Assembly (NCBI GenBank): GCA_018873245.2
Contig: JAEMBT020000001.1
Coordinates: 15,142,220 to 15,206,219, forward strand
Source: Archegozetes longisetosus
Lineage: Eukaryota > Arthropoda > Arachnida > Sarcoptiformes > Trhypochthoniidae
Direction: 5' to 3'
DNA length: 64,000 nt
Shown in pieces: positions 22,962 through 35,133 of the stretch. Positions within the stretch are counted from its first letter, which is position 1, and every line of letters starts with the position of its first letter. The position numbers and the translations under genes were made by a program. Below the pieces are notes generated by a model that was not told the DNA's origin, did no database searches, and saw only the letters and a list, made by a program, of their open reading frames with translations.

Positions 22962-23153
22962 ACAATTTAATATTTGATGAACTCTAACAAAAATATGACA
23001 AAATAAAATACAATTTTTTGACAAAAAACAAAAATCTAAAATATATTAATATTGAATTAATTGAATGCATTATATTTTAGATTTTTGTTTTCGTCAAAAA
23101 ATTGTATTTTATTTTGTCATATTTTTGTTAGAGTTCATCAAATATTAAATTGT
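22962..23153. repeat. Near-perfect palindrome, arms about 78 bp
   Basis: ACAATTTAATATTTGATGAA at 22962 is mirrored by its reverse complement ending at 23153. The arms pair almost base for base through TCTAACAAAAATATGACAAA and AAAATACAATTTTTTGAC, leaving a loop of about 30 bp. The low divergence between arms suggests a young insertion or recent arm homogenisation. Confidence 0.85.
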
Positions 23154-23393
23154 ATTCTATTGAGATTTTCTAATAATAGAGCTTTATTTAATAGAATTTG
23201 ACAAAATTTTAAATGTAATACTATCAATTATTGAGGAAATTATTATTGAAAATCCTGAATAGAATAGGGTCGGGTTCGCGTATATTGTTGACAATTTTTT
23301 AATATCTAAATATGATTTTTGCTTGAACTTTTCATTGAAAAAAACTTGACTTACTACACGCTTGCCTTAACATTGTAAAGATTAAAACAATTC

Positions 23394-23889
23394 ATTTAGC
23401 TGATTAGTAATAAATGTATGCAATAAATGATTATCACATGATTAATTCAATTCGATTTGTGTGATTTGAAACGAAGTTGTTTCTCAATTCTACATTATCA
23501 GCTCAGCTTTACTACACATAATGAGCTGTAATTCTTAGTAAATTCGATTTCTTATTTAATTTATTGCTTGTTTTCATGTTCATTATTGGTTTCGTTGAGT
23601 TTACTTTTATAATTGACTATAACATCAAAAATCTTTTGACTTGACATAGTCGGATGTTATGGCCAATTATAATCAAAAGTAAATTCAACAAAACCAATAA
23701 TGAACATGAAAATAAACAATAAATTAAGTAAGAAATCAAATTTACTAAGAACTACAGCTCATCATATGCAGTAAAGCTGAACTGATAACGTAGAATTGAG
23801 AAACAACTTCGTTTCAAATCATATAAATCAAATTGAATTAATCATGTAATAATCATGTATTGTATACATTTATTGCTAATCAGCTAAAT
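23394..23889. mobile_element. Foldback MITE, 496 bp
   Basis: Starts ATTTAGCTGATTAGTAATAA and ends with the inverse GCTAATCAGCTAAAT. Pairing runs through GAAACGAAGTTGTTTCTCAA, AATGAGCTGTA and TGTTCATTATTGGTTTCGTT to a centre near 23640. No coding content. It lies only 240 bp from the palindrome at 22962-23153. Confidence 0.85.
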
Positions 23890-23957
23890 ATAACATAAAC
23901 AGTTCCTCTGATTTATCTGAGTGTAAAAATAAGTCATTCCAATGAATTAAACTCTAG

Positions 23958-24165
23958 AAACTGCTATTCTTTTAAATAGATATATACTGATACATGTATT
24001 ATAAAGTATGAGAAAGTTTTAAAGATTTTGATCAGATTTTTCTATCATCTCTTTATAAACCTTTCCCCCCGGAGATTGATAACCAGTGATTGATATTAGA
24101 AGGTCCAATATCTACTGTGGCGTTTGACGACTTTTTGAGTCTGAAACTAAAATTACTTATTTAAA
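23958..24165 (-). repeat. Inverted copy of the core of the 5680-6439 element
   Basis: The reverse complement of this stretch matches about 6045-6240, including AGTTTCAG.CTCAAAA.GTCG, TCTCCGGGG and AAAACTTTCTCATACTTTAT. No GTGCTC arrays or hAT ends flank it here, so it is either a decayed copy or a separate repeat once inserted in the hAT element. Confidence 0.75.
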
Positions 24166-24381
24166 GTGTCATAATTATTTAATCTCCATGAAATTTTAAT
24201 AAATATTGAAGGTTGAGTAAGATTTTTCAACAAATAATAAAGTTTCATTGTTTATTTCCAAACAAAAAATTGAGTAGAAATTTTATTCTAAAGCCCTGCA
24301 ATACATTTGTTAGTCAACTTGTAATAATTTTACGATTTTCCCATTGATTTTATAACTTCAAGTCTATTTCATTCAACACCT

Positions 24382-24387
24382 TTTATT
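24382..24387 (-). terminator. AATAAA polyadenylation signal of the RCC1-kinase gene
   Basis: AATAAA on the minus strand, 7 bases past the stop codon of the RCC1-kinase gene. This is very close to the stop, so a further downstream signal may be the one used. Confidence 0.35.
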
Positions 24388-24394
24388 ATATTCA

Positions 24395-27300
24395 TCAACC
24401 TAATTTGACTCGAAGGAAATATATAAAAAATCCTTCTTCCATCGTGACTTTTTGTGAGAACATTTTACTCATTTGAATAAATTTAGAGTCATTCTTCAAA
24501 TCTTGTTTATTCAGATTCCATCCCATATGGTCTGATAAAATTTGTTCACATGTTGGCCTTGAAGTTGTTCTTGGTGACATCATTTTTTCGATCAAGTCTG
24601 ATATAGAGCCATATTCATACTTCAACTCTGAGTTTTTGATTAAAGCAGGAAGCTTTGACCTATTTCATGAAACATTCAATTTACAATAGAGATATTGTTT
24701 ATATTTAAATAATTTCGAATTCATATACGGTTGTCCAACAGAGAGTTGAACTAATAATATTTATAATGATAATCGTATATATTCGGTTTACTCAATTTTA
24801 GTGGTGAAGTAAAAGGAGTCATATAATTAAAATAATAAACACAGTGTATAATAAGGACTATATCTTACATAAACGAATCTAGATTTATACTAAAGATAAA
24901 TAAAGACAAGTCAAAACTTTTTTGTTCTAATTCATTGAGTTAGCTGTTAGATATTCGCGACTAATACTAAAGGTTGATCAATAAAATTATTCAAGATATA
25001 ATTGAATCAGAAATTGTGTTAAGATTTGCAGCGCTTGAGGCTAGAAAAAGTAAGTAAATTTTTTCATTGTTAACCAAGTAATTTATAAACCTTTGTATCT
25101 CAATTTGATATATTAGTAGTTCAATTACTTAAAAACTCTACTTAAATGAAAATGAATCTAACTTGATAAATTCGAAATAAAAGATGACTAAAACAATGTT
25201 TAAATTGATTAACATTGAGGTAAAGGGACAGATCTTTACTTACGAACAAACTTACGATAGTAAACATTCAAGATTGAACTTTATCATTTCTAAAGTGCTA
25301 TGCTCTTATTTATATCAATGAATTATGCAGCTACAAATGCTTCAGCACTTGATAAATCAAGATTATCGAATTACTAAAGATTTTCTTTACCCAGAAATCA
25401 TCTTAGTTAGACTTTCGATCAGCTTTTTATCTCATCATGAAATATAAGCAAAATATAGAGATGTTTAATGAAATTGGAGAATCTACTCACGAATTTATGT
25501 CAATATCAAATATTTCCTGTGTGACCAATCCCAAGCTCCATATATCGGCTTTTGTATCATAACTTTTATTCTTTACATCAGGCGCTTGATAGTTTTTAGT
25601 GCCAAGATATTTTGTGTGTGTCTGATCTTCTTCCTTGTGAAAGGTCGCTAAACCAAAATCTGCTATCTTAACAAATGATCCATCACTTCCATCTGATATA
25701 AGAATATTTGTCGGTTTTAGGTCTCTATGAATTATAGGAGGATCTTGCTTATGCAAGTAGTTGATTCCTTCTAGTATTTCTTTAAAGAATTCACAACTAA
25801 TGAAATACTCTGCTTTACTCATCAGTTCAGAATCGTTTCGTTTGAATTGTTTTGGCTTTAGTTGAATGATCTTATCCAAAGAACTTAAACAGTATTCCAT
25901 TTGAATGAAAATCGCATTATCCTCTATCCAACAACATTTGTATTGCACGATGAAATTGCTTTTGAGTTTTGCTAATAATCTCAATTCTTTGCTAAATTTC
26001 GAATTAACAAAGTCTCTTATGTTAACTTCGGAAAGCATTTCCAAATCTTGAATAAACAATTAAAACATTCAAACAAAGTAGCATCTTTTAAACTCCACTC
26101 AATTTTTTAAAATATTTTAATTTATTATTAATCAATAGAAGCGTAAATCTTTAAGGTAATGTATACTTAATCAATTGTGCCTTCTATAAAGCTCCTACTA
26201 TTTGAAAAGATTAATATAATTTTAATGAAATCGAACTATTCAAAATTATTTTTTACTATCTTATTGTTTGAATATCTAAGAAACGTTTCGAAAATTCTCA
26301 CTTATAAGATGATAATGAAATTATCAAATATTTTTTGGTTAATTATTTAATTAAAGTGCTAATTACCTTCAGGTGTTATTTTCTTCACAGCATATATTTG
26401 TTCGTCCATCTTATGCAAAACTTTATATACTGATCCAAATCCTCCTTTACCTATTAATTCCCAATTCTTAAAATATTGACCATAAGATGAGGTTTTCTCA
26501 AAGCTACTATTAAGAGCTCGATTCGAATTTGTTGAAAGTGAGGTTTGAATACTATCAAGAATTGGATTTTCTTTCAATAAATTCATGCCTTTATTAGTAT
26601 CAACAGAAGGAAGTGTTTCAGCTTTCTGGTTGTCTATTAATCTTGAACTCAAGGTATTTGAAGTAGTTACTTTTGAATTTTCCAATTGTTCGATACTACT
26701 TGCAGTAGGATCATTACCCTTATAATCAGCGTTTTCTATTGTTTTATAAGTGATCTTATATACTTCTGCGTAATAGTCAACAAATGATTCATATTCTGTT
26801 TCTTCATAAAATTCTCCTGTTGTAGGCGCCTCTCTTTTCAGAACTTCATAACAACGTTCATCTTCAGAAATAGCTATTAAATATTCTCTATTTCTCTCCG
26901 AGGCGATTTCCTTGAAGGATATATGTGATATGTGATATTCACCCTTAACCTTCTGATACTTTTTCCCTTCATCAATGCTGCTCTTACCATATACATAAAT
27001 ATATCCATCGGAAGTCAAAAAATAACTTACATTAAGACCACAGCATATTTTAACGAAATTCACATCATAGATTTCAATGAGAGTTGGTTTGTTGGAGATT
27101 TTAGATTTCTGATGGCCCAACTGCCCAGACTCATTCGATCCCCAACTGAAAACACGATAATCTTGCGACAGAGCAAGTGAGTGTTTACTCCCGCATGAAA
27201 TTGCAATGATCTTATGTCCTAAAAATGCGTTTGAGCCATGCAATCGGAAAGGCTTAGTAACATAAGGAACATTAAGTCCATTTCCAATTTGACCAAATTT

Positions 27301-27792
27301 ATTATCACCCCACGCATATACTTCTCCATTACTTGTCATAGCCAATGAATGCCAGGGACCACAACTTATATCAACGATATCTTTATTACTCAAAATTTCG
27401 TGTTTTTGTGGCGCAAAAAATCTTTGATTATCTGCTTCTATTCCTAATTGACCAACATTGTTATAGCCCCAATAGAAAAGTTCATTTTGGTCATTTTTAG
27501 CCAAGACATGAAAAAATCCATTGTAGAATTTTATTAGCCTTTTTCCGAATAAATATTTATGAAGGGTTGCAGATCCAACAGCTTTGTTATGTGTGAATCC
27601 TAAGCATCCATAACTATTTCGACCAAAAGCCTTGATCTCATCTTTACCAGTTACTATTATAACATTAAAATAATCATTTATAGTATAAGTTTTTTCATCT
27701 CTATCCTCAAAAATATAGAATAGTTTAATAGATTCCTTGATAACATTAGTCTGATTATTAAAAATTTGAAACTCAGAAATACTTCTGGCCAT
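24395..27792 (-). CDS. RCC1-repeat plus protein kinase fusion protein, 748 aa, 3 exons
   Basis: Exons are 26367-27792, 25491-26046 and 24395-24659. All junctions are GT-AG (donors GTAATT and GTGAGT), and the total of 2247 bases is in frame. Residues 56-280 form an RCC1 propeller (FGRNSYGCLG, YWGYNNVGQLG, AWGDNKFGQIG, SWGSNESGQLG). A linker of about 110 residues, Ser/Thr/Asn-rich, leads to a kinase domain from about 441. It has the glycine loop GKGGFGSV (448-455), ATP-binding Lys470 in YAVKK, catalytic HRDLKPTN (Asp584), DFG (Asp605), APD in place of APE (620-622), KADIWSLG, and RPTCEQIL near the end. All catalytic residues are present, so it should be an active Ser/Thr kinase. The flavour is closest to the eIF2-alpha-kinase/NEK-like part of the kinome, by eye only. 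The long third intron segment (24660-25490) has no other exon that I could find. Confidence 0.82.
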
Positions 27793-28996
27793 TATTATTT
27801 TTAGAGTTGCTCACAATATACCAAAACTTTATTGTTTAAATCGACGAACTGCCTTGTATTAAGTTTTTATCATGAATCATGTACATTTTCGTTTAAAAAT
27901 GACGTGAAATATACGAATAGAGCTGCTTATACAATGCTCTCAGGGTGACATCATAAATCTGTGGAATGTCATTAAATTTTATCCAAAAAATTATTTCCAG
28001 TTTAATGGGTGTCAATAGTTAAAATCAAACGTAAACTTTTTGAAAAGAAACGTTAATTTTTTCATGCTATTTGGACATGTATTGTTGAGTTTCTCGACAT
28101 CGTTCATGTAAGTCCCTTAGAATGTTGTTATCTAATCTATTTTTATTTCTTAGAAAGACTAAAATTTATCTCTGATTTGTGGAAAGTAGAAAATGTATTA
28201 TAAAAATTAGAGTATTTTTATGTGATTTCTCAACTTGATTTTGAATGAAAAGCCTTCTTTTGGAAAGTTATTTTGGAATAATTACAAGATTGAAGTTTAA
28301 AGACCTCTCAATTTCGTTACGTCTCACAAACATGCATAAATATACAGTGAACTTTGATACAGCGAAGATAAAGGGTCTTGAGAATTCACTTCGATATACA
28401 TAGGCCAAGCTCTGTCGAAATTACATATATACAATTTTTCTGAGATTAATATACTCGATACTTAATGAAGCATCATCAATTTTTATACTTTCTAATCCAT
28501 ATCAATCACTACATGAAATAACTATGTTTTGATTTCATAATTAAAGTTATATAATTGATTGTTCTCAAAATATAATAATTATGTACTATTATATTTCTAC
28601 ACAGACAAAACAAGTAGAAATAAATAAGTTAGGTCGGGCCATGTCGATCCATTCATGAGATACGCTCAGTTTTACAAATTTCACGTGACCCTAATTTCCG
28701 GAAGGAGGAAATCAGCAGAAAAGTTAAGTCGATAGATCTCGAGTAGGCGAATCGAAGTGCCACACTCACTAGTTAGCTAAGCATACCCAATTGTATGAAA
28801 TTCGCGTGACGTTCGCCTTTGAGTGGGTTGATTCATTAAAATTTGAGAACTCATTTAGATTAAACTATGACAACAGAAATTTGATCACAGTCAACTTTGA
28901 CAAAGTTCATTAAATTGATGAACTCTATGAATGTTAATTTAAAAATTAGCTAATTATAAATTTAATTAAATTTAAATATTTCTAGAAATTTCAGTA
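27793..28996. promoter_or_regulatory. Upstream region of the RCC1-kinase gene
   Basis: AT-rich, with no coding frame. It must hold the promoter of the minus-strand gene that starts at 27792, but I see no confident core motif. A possible solo transposon end (CAGTGAACTTTGATACAGCG, about 28350) lies farther out. Confidence 0.3.
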
Positions 28997-30004
28997 GTTA
29001 GATTATATTAATAGTGCAGGGCCAAAGTAGGCGGGGTTACAGGTATACTATATATATGATTAGACTCACCGATTGAGTAAAGTTTATGACCCCATTCCAT
29101 GGGTGGCCACGCCCCATTTTCAGAAGTGTTCACATAACTCAGTAAAGGATTGGTGAAAGCTTATGGAGCTTGGCTCAATCGATTCAGAATTATATGTTAC
29201 ATAAGGAGGTATACATAGACCATCCCCAACTACATGTCAAATTTTTTTAATTTTCAAAAATTATATATTTCTTAAATATTCGTTAGCCTATTGAAATGGT
29301 TCATGACAACATTAGAGGTGCTATAGTCACATTATATATGTCGTTGAATCTAACTTAAAGAGTTATGCTCAGTTCACGCAGCACTTTTGAGGTCACACTG
29401 ACTTTCTAAGAACTGGTTACATCTTCGAAACGAAAAGGCATAGCTTTGCAAGAGCAGGTTCCTCCGACTACTCATTGCATTTTATGTGAAGATGAGGTAC
29501 CACATTTGCGATTATTATATCATAGAATGTAATGAGAAGTCGAAAGAGCCTGCTCTTGCAAAGCCACGCCTACTCGTTTCGAAGATATAAGCAATTCTTA
29601 GAGAGTGGGCGTGGCCTCAAAAGTGATGCGTGGACTTAACATAACTCTTTAAGTTAGGTTCAACAATATATATCACGTGGCTATAGCACCTCTCATATCA
29701 TCACGAACTGTTGTAATAGTGTGACAAATATTTAAGAAATATAGCTTTTGAAAATTAAAGATTTGGCATGCAGATGGGGTGTCCTATATATACCTCCTTA
29801 CGTAACATTTAATTCTGAGTCTATTGAGCCAAGCCCCGTAGGCTTCCACCAATCCGTTATTGAGTTATGTGAACATTTCTGAAAAGGGAGCGTGGCCACC
29901 TATGGGGTGGGATCATAAAATTTACTCAGTCGGTGGAGTCTAGTTATATATAGTATGTCTGTAACTCCGCCTACTTTGGCTCTGCACTATTACTATAATC
30001 TAAC
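28997..30004. mobile_element. Large foldback element, about 1 kb
   Basis: Starts GTTAGATTATATTAATAGTG and ends with the inverse CACTATTACTATAATCTAAC. The arms pair over about 450 bp, including GCGGGGTTACAG, AGCTTATGGAGCTTGGCTCA, GGTGCTATAG and GCAAGAGCAGG near the centre (about 29450 and 29555). The spacer is about 60 bp. There is no open frame. A lone arm of the same family is at 10112-10515. Similarity between the arms is high but imperfect. Confidence 0.88.
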
Positions 30005-30195
30005 CATTTAAACCACTGTCCCAATCGTTCAACTCTATTGTAGTTCTCATCAATAGTAGTCAGTTGACTCGATTTTGACAGTGACTCTTCACAGGAAGTA
30101 ATTTGTGAGGGACTATACAAATATCTTGTCATTTCCTCTAGTAACTTCTTGAGGGCCGTCCAACCTAACAAGCTTGTATGACTAAACCTAAACAT
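30005..30195 (-). other. Exon-like open stretch abutting the foldback
   Basis: On the minus strand a frame begins MFRFSHTSLLGWTALKKLLE and continues with SQLTTIDENYNRVERLGQWF up to the foldback edge. Composition is protein-like (LLGWTALKKLLEEMTRYLY looks helical). No domain recognised. It may be an exon or old transposase cut by the insertion. Confidence 0.25.
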
Positions 30196-30667
30196 ACTAC
30201 TAACGCACTAACCAGCAAAGATACTTACCCTGAAAGTGTATATAGAACTTGTTTATAAACTATTTATGCTTAATTACTCGCACTTTTTAAAAGCTTGTAA
30301 CTTTGGCTCATTTAATTCGCAGCGAATATTTCTAGTATATTTTTTGCTCTACTCTAGTGCTATCTGTACATCGTTTGGTGCTGCTATGTAGAAGGGGATA
30401 TTGTAAAAATTTGCTGAATAGTTTAAAGGAAAATAATGAGAAGCTAAACGCAATTCAATTTTTGAAGAATAAAATATTTGTCAATATGTTATCAATTACC
30501 TCAAAGGTTGCATTAAATATATTGGCAATTTCTACAACTCAAGCTTTAGATAAAAGGATTTGTTTAGTAGGAGACTGAATGTTAAGTGCAATATAAGTTA
30601 TTAAGTTCCGTTAAGACGTGAAGTTATGCCTATTTGTATTGAGAGACTCAAAGCAACCAATTTGATG
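30196..30667. other. Intergenic DNA with one weak open frame
   Basis: A 73-codon plus-strand frame at 30357-30578 (NLLNSLKENNEKLNAIQFLK) has no recognised domain, clear splice partner or promoter. I regard it as probably noncoding. Confidence 0.25.
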
Positions 30668-30749
30668 TATTAGGTTGTAAACAAAGTTTTTTCGTTTTTT
30701 CATAAATTTCGTTTTAAAAAAACGAAAAAACTTTGTTTACAACCTAATA
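30668..30749. mobile_element. Miniature hairpin element with mariner-like ends
   Basis: TATTAGGTTGTAAACAAAGT followed by TTTTTCG is mirrored perfectly at the other end, with a loop of only about 15 bp. TTAGGTTG flanked by TA is the typical start of mariner-family ends. At 82 bp this is an extreme deletion derivative. Confidence 0.75.
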
Positions 30750-32427
30750 TTTTCTCTGAATAACACTTGAATAAACTCATTCCTTGACTCTAACAAATTA
30801 CTTTAAATATTTTTATTTCAATATACTCAAATTAACATAATGTTAAAATGATTAAGCTCACACTCAATACAAATAACTTTTACCTTATCCTTTAAACTGA
30901 ATTATTCGGCGGAGTTTCATATATTCATTAAAATATAACTTTCTCGATGTTTCTTCTGAATGCGAAAATGTTATTCCTGAAAATTTCACCATTTGAAATG
31001 TTTTACTATAGCTACATGTAGAAAAAATCCGACTCCGTTTCTTGGATACTTGGCTCTAGGTCTCATAGAGTAATAATTCATTTCACGTTTTGACCTAGCA
31101 CGAAGGCGCTATAAGTCTATTTATGTAAAAGATGTAATAGGTCAGATTTCGAATATAAAACTAATACAATTTCAAAATTAGTATCCTAATAACTCGAATC
31201 AGACTTCCTAAGATTCGAATAGGACTTTTCGTTTAGTTAAAAGATTTTGAAATAAGATTATATGAATTCAAAATAAGCTATTTTAAGAAAAATTCATAAA
31301 TTTGATTTTTCAGTCAGATATTAAGTGCAACATAGGATAATTGAACTGTTCACTAATGTTCCATTTTAAAAATGATTGTACAAAACAGATGTTTGAATAA
31401 TTGAATCTCTATTAACTTTACATTAAACCTATTTTTTCATATATAAGATCCATATAATGCCATAGATTCTTGTTATTGCATTTAATCGTAAATCACTATC
31501 TGATTTATTGTTAACCTTCGAGTGTGAAATTCTTTTAATTTCTAAGAAAATCTTTGTAAAAATGATACTTAGCCGACACTTGAATTTTATCAGTTTTCAA
31601 AAAGTATTGAGACTAACTGTATCGAAGTTTTCAGTGCATCGATTAGTTACATCTATGGTAACCATAGTTGTTCATTTATCACTAATCTCAAATAAATTAT
31701 ACACATGTAAATTATATTTTCTTATAAACATATATAAACAAGTACCCTTCTCATTATAGCGACATAATAATGAAATCTACATAAATTAAAGTGATAATTT
31801 ACCACATTAATATTTTCATATTGAGTTCTTAAGTTATCAATCAAAATATAAGTAAATATTTTATCAAAACTTCATAATGTCAATTCCGTAATACTATCCT
31901 TGCGTTAATACACTTCACCTGATTAAACTTGAGTGTTTTGTTTACAATTTATTTGGACTAATCTCTGTACTAATATGTTTTTAATCTCTATCAATATAGC
32001 GTTAAAGTATTATAGATAATAAATATTTTTTATCAACCATTTTTATTTTTGGAATCAAGAATAAAAATTTCATTTTTATTAAAATCTACCTAACTAGTGA
32101 CATCTTTTGAAATAACACAACATTCTACTAAAGCTGATTTCAGATAAAGAGATACAATACTTAATGTAAATATGGAACTTTTAAGAGTTCATTCCTCTCT
32201 GTGAAACACGTTTGTCACATTCGACTCTAACACCCTTTCCTATATAATTCATACCTTTTAGAAAATAGATTTTCAAACGCTCTTATTATCATTAAACTGT
32301 AATTGATAACATTAGAGGTGACAAGGAGATCAACACTCGTCCTGCTTATAAAATTTCTATCTTATTTGCGTTTATTACTTTAGTGTCACAAATTACAAGG
32401 GTGGGCAAACAAGTTCTGCATCTAATT

Positions 32428-32477
<50 letters not shown>

Positions 32478-33187
32478 ACTTATTAACCCATCTATGTACA
32501 GTCATTAAAACCGAGGCTCGGTTTTTGAGCATTCTATATATCTAAACATAACTTAATTTGAATGAAACACTTTTTGAGAGACTATGGGTCGCGAACATTT
32601 TGTTTACAAAGTGGCGTACTTCGCCTCCCGTGACTCTGTCCATATATAGCGTCAATTCAGACAGAAGTAATCAACGAATATTTTTAATTGTGATGAATGA
32701 AATAGAAACTATTTAAAAATGACTGAGTACGTGTATTTTGGTTTGACTGAAAATCTCTCATCTTCAGAGTTATAGCGCATTGAACTTTAAAATAAAAATT
32801 TTTAATTGAGCAGAAATTTTCGATTATGAGCTCAAATATCTTGATACTGGTAACAAATTAAAACATGTAAAGGTTTTTCCTAAAAAATCATTTGCTCAAA
32901 TATTCAAATTCAAATGATAAAAATTTTGTCAATAAAGTAACTATTCATGATAATGGATGGAAAACATCAAGTTAGTGAGAAAAATTAATTAGAAAATAAA
33001 ACATTTAAAATATTTATAGATTTATTCGACAAATTCAACTTTGAGAAATAAGTTAATTTTAATCTTAAAACTTATCATAAAATTGTCTAGGAAATTAAGT
33101 AATAATTAATCTTAATAATATCGAGTCACGTGTATGTTCAATTTTCTATTCATTATTTTCATGAACAGTTACTTTGCTTCTACGTCA
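30750..33187. other. Gene-poor AT-rich DNA
   Basis: No gene recognised. An 83-codon plus-strand frame at 31508-31759 looks like AT-rich chance sequence. A CT microsatellite lies at 32432-32474. Confidence 0.4.
32432..32474. repeat. (TC)n microsatellite
   Basis: About 21 uninterrupted TC dinucleotides. Purine-pyrimidine tracts of this kind can form triplex (H-DNA) structures; no gene lies close by. Confidence 0.95.
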
Positions 33188-33291
33188 AAATGTCGCCGCC
33201 AATAATGTCGCCGTAAATAATGTAGACAGTAAAAAATATTGCCTATAATAATGTCACCTACAATAATGTCGCTGTACAAAAAATGTCGCCA
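33188..33291. repeat. Degenerate tandem repeat of AATAATGTCGCC
   Basis: The words ATGTCGCC, ATGTCGCCG, ATGTCACC, ATGTCGCTG and ATGTCGCC recur at about 15-25 bp spacing, joined by AATAAT. This is probably the end of a larger transposon with internal short repeats; I could not find the opposite end. Confidence 0.7.
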
Positions 33292-33977
33292 TATAAAATT
33301 TTACACAAAAATTATGTTTTAAAATTTTTGATAAATGCATTCCAAGTAAAATTAACAAGAGTAAAATAACTTTGAAATTATTTTATTAGAACAAATTCAT
33401 TTTTATTTAATTATAGTAATAAGTAAAATGTACAAAGAAGGATTCCATTATAACATTGGCCCTTCCCCTCAAAACTGGATAAAATAATTTTTTTAAAACA
33501 TGGGGAAAAAACCAATCTAATTCATTTATAATGCAAAAAATTGAATTTTATCGTATTTATAGTTGTTTTTGTGCAATTTGTTTTGAAAACATTAACAAAA
33601 TAGATGTGAAAAATCGAATTTTAGCTGAATAAAATGGAAAAGAATATGATTTTTTGCAAATGAAAAAATTTTAATTAATGAAAAGATTAATAAGTTTGAA
33701 AAATATTTATGAAAAGTAGTTTCAAACTCAGGATCTTTCATTGCAAAGTTGACACTCTTGACTGATAAACCTTAAATTTTCATTTAATGTTTTATTTGAG
33801 AACCTGACTAAAGTTTATTCAAGCAGTATGTAATAAATATGATTTCAAAACTCAATAAAAATTCCATAATTATTATAAATGATGAAATTTAAAATTTTTA
33901 ACATTAACTATTTTAAACATATTCAAAATAATTTGAAAATGAATAAAAATTGAATTTCTGGTTTTTGTATTTTTTCA
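33292..33977. other. Intergenic DNA, nothing recognised
   Basis: Very AT-rich, with no frame or repeat partner. Confidence 0.4.
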
Positions 33978-34082
33978 ACATGTTACCCCAAAAGGGCTAG
34001 CTTTTCCTTTTAAACAAAGCTTCTTTAGATAAAGTTGTTTTTTAGGAAAAATTCCCAAGCTAGCCCTTTAGGGGTAACATGT
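33978..34082. mobile_element. 105-bp MITE-like hairpin
   Basis: ACATGTTACCCCAAAAGGGC, then TAGCTT, pairs with AAGCTAGCCCTTTAGGGG followed by TAACATGT. The loop is about 50 bp. No clear target duplication. Confidence 0.7.
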
Positions 34083-35125
34083 ATAAATAAATTTTTGAAA
34101 TTTTATTGTCTTTATAACTTTCTTAATAATGAAAACTTTATGATGATTTTTTCCCTCATAAACTTGTATTCAAACTTTAAGTTTTGGTGAAAAAATTTTC
34201 AAAATATCTCTAACGGTTTTCTTACAATAAAAATTTGAAAATTCAAACTTCTGGAATTTTTGCAGCGCTCAGACGCATCCAATCTCAAAGTGATAAGCAC
34301 AAACATATATTCTTTTTTAGTGTTCTTTGGAATAAAAATTTTCAAAGAAATCGGTGTTTCAGGGGAATTTTCTATGGGGCCATCGAATCTTCCTTTGCTT
34401 TCTAATAATAGTAATTAAATCAATGAACATAAAAGTCAATTAGAATAAAAGTTATTCATAATTAAGAGTGCTTTCAGTTAGCGAACAGCCTATAATTAAA
34501 TTTTTATATTGTGACCCCTTTCAAAATAAGAAAATCATAAACAAAAATTTTATATCAATTTCATTTGTATAAAAGTAAGTTAAAATTGATCTTTTAATCA
34601 AAATTATTCTCATAAAACTACAAATAGATCTTAAATTGGAAGCAAACCCAATGAATGCCAAATGTTTTCTAATTTGATAAAATATTTAGAAATATCAATC
34701 ATTTATAATATCATCATATTACAAAAAATATAACATAAATATTAGCTTAAAATGCTGCTGTTTATCTTAAAATTGTTTTACAAATAAATAATTCATTCAT
34801 TCATTAACTTTTCAATTAAAAAATAAATATCTATTTTATAATATCCAATTAGCTGGACTTTTGAAGGCAACAAAGACAGAAATAAACGGACACGCTTTTG
34901 CATTATCAATAACAAAACGTATTATTTAAAAGTCTAAAATGATTTTTATGACCTAAATGAGGCATTTTTCTGAAGTTTTCCGCCTACATTGTCTTATCAA
35001 TTTTTCCAGAATTTGTCGGGCCTAACGTTCTGATTATCGTGGCAGATAAAATTTAAAATTTAGAACTCAGCATGTGTTCGTTTCTATTTAAAGATAATGC
35101 TTATATTCTCTATAATATATACAAT
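34083..35125. other. Intergenic DNA, nothing recognised
   Basis: AT-rich sequence up to the hAT target site, with no coding frame seen. Confidence 0.4.
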
Positions 35126-35133
35126 CTTATTTA

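Noticed and set aside
24395..27792. Naming the RCC1-kinase gene NEK8 or NEK9
   Set aside because: Those proteins have the kinase first and RCC1 last; here the order is reversed, and the kinase motifs are not clearly NEK.
28346..28430. A pogo-like transposon end (CAGTGAACTTTGATACAGCG)
   Set aside because: Only one end is seen. No matching inverted end, transposase or target duplication was found, so it stays a suspicion.
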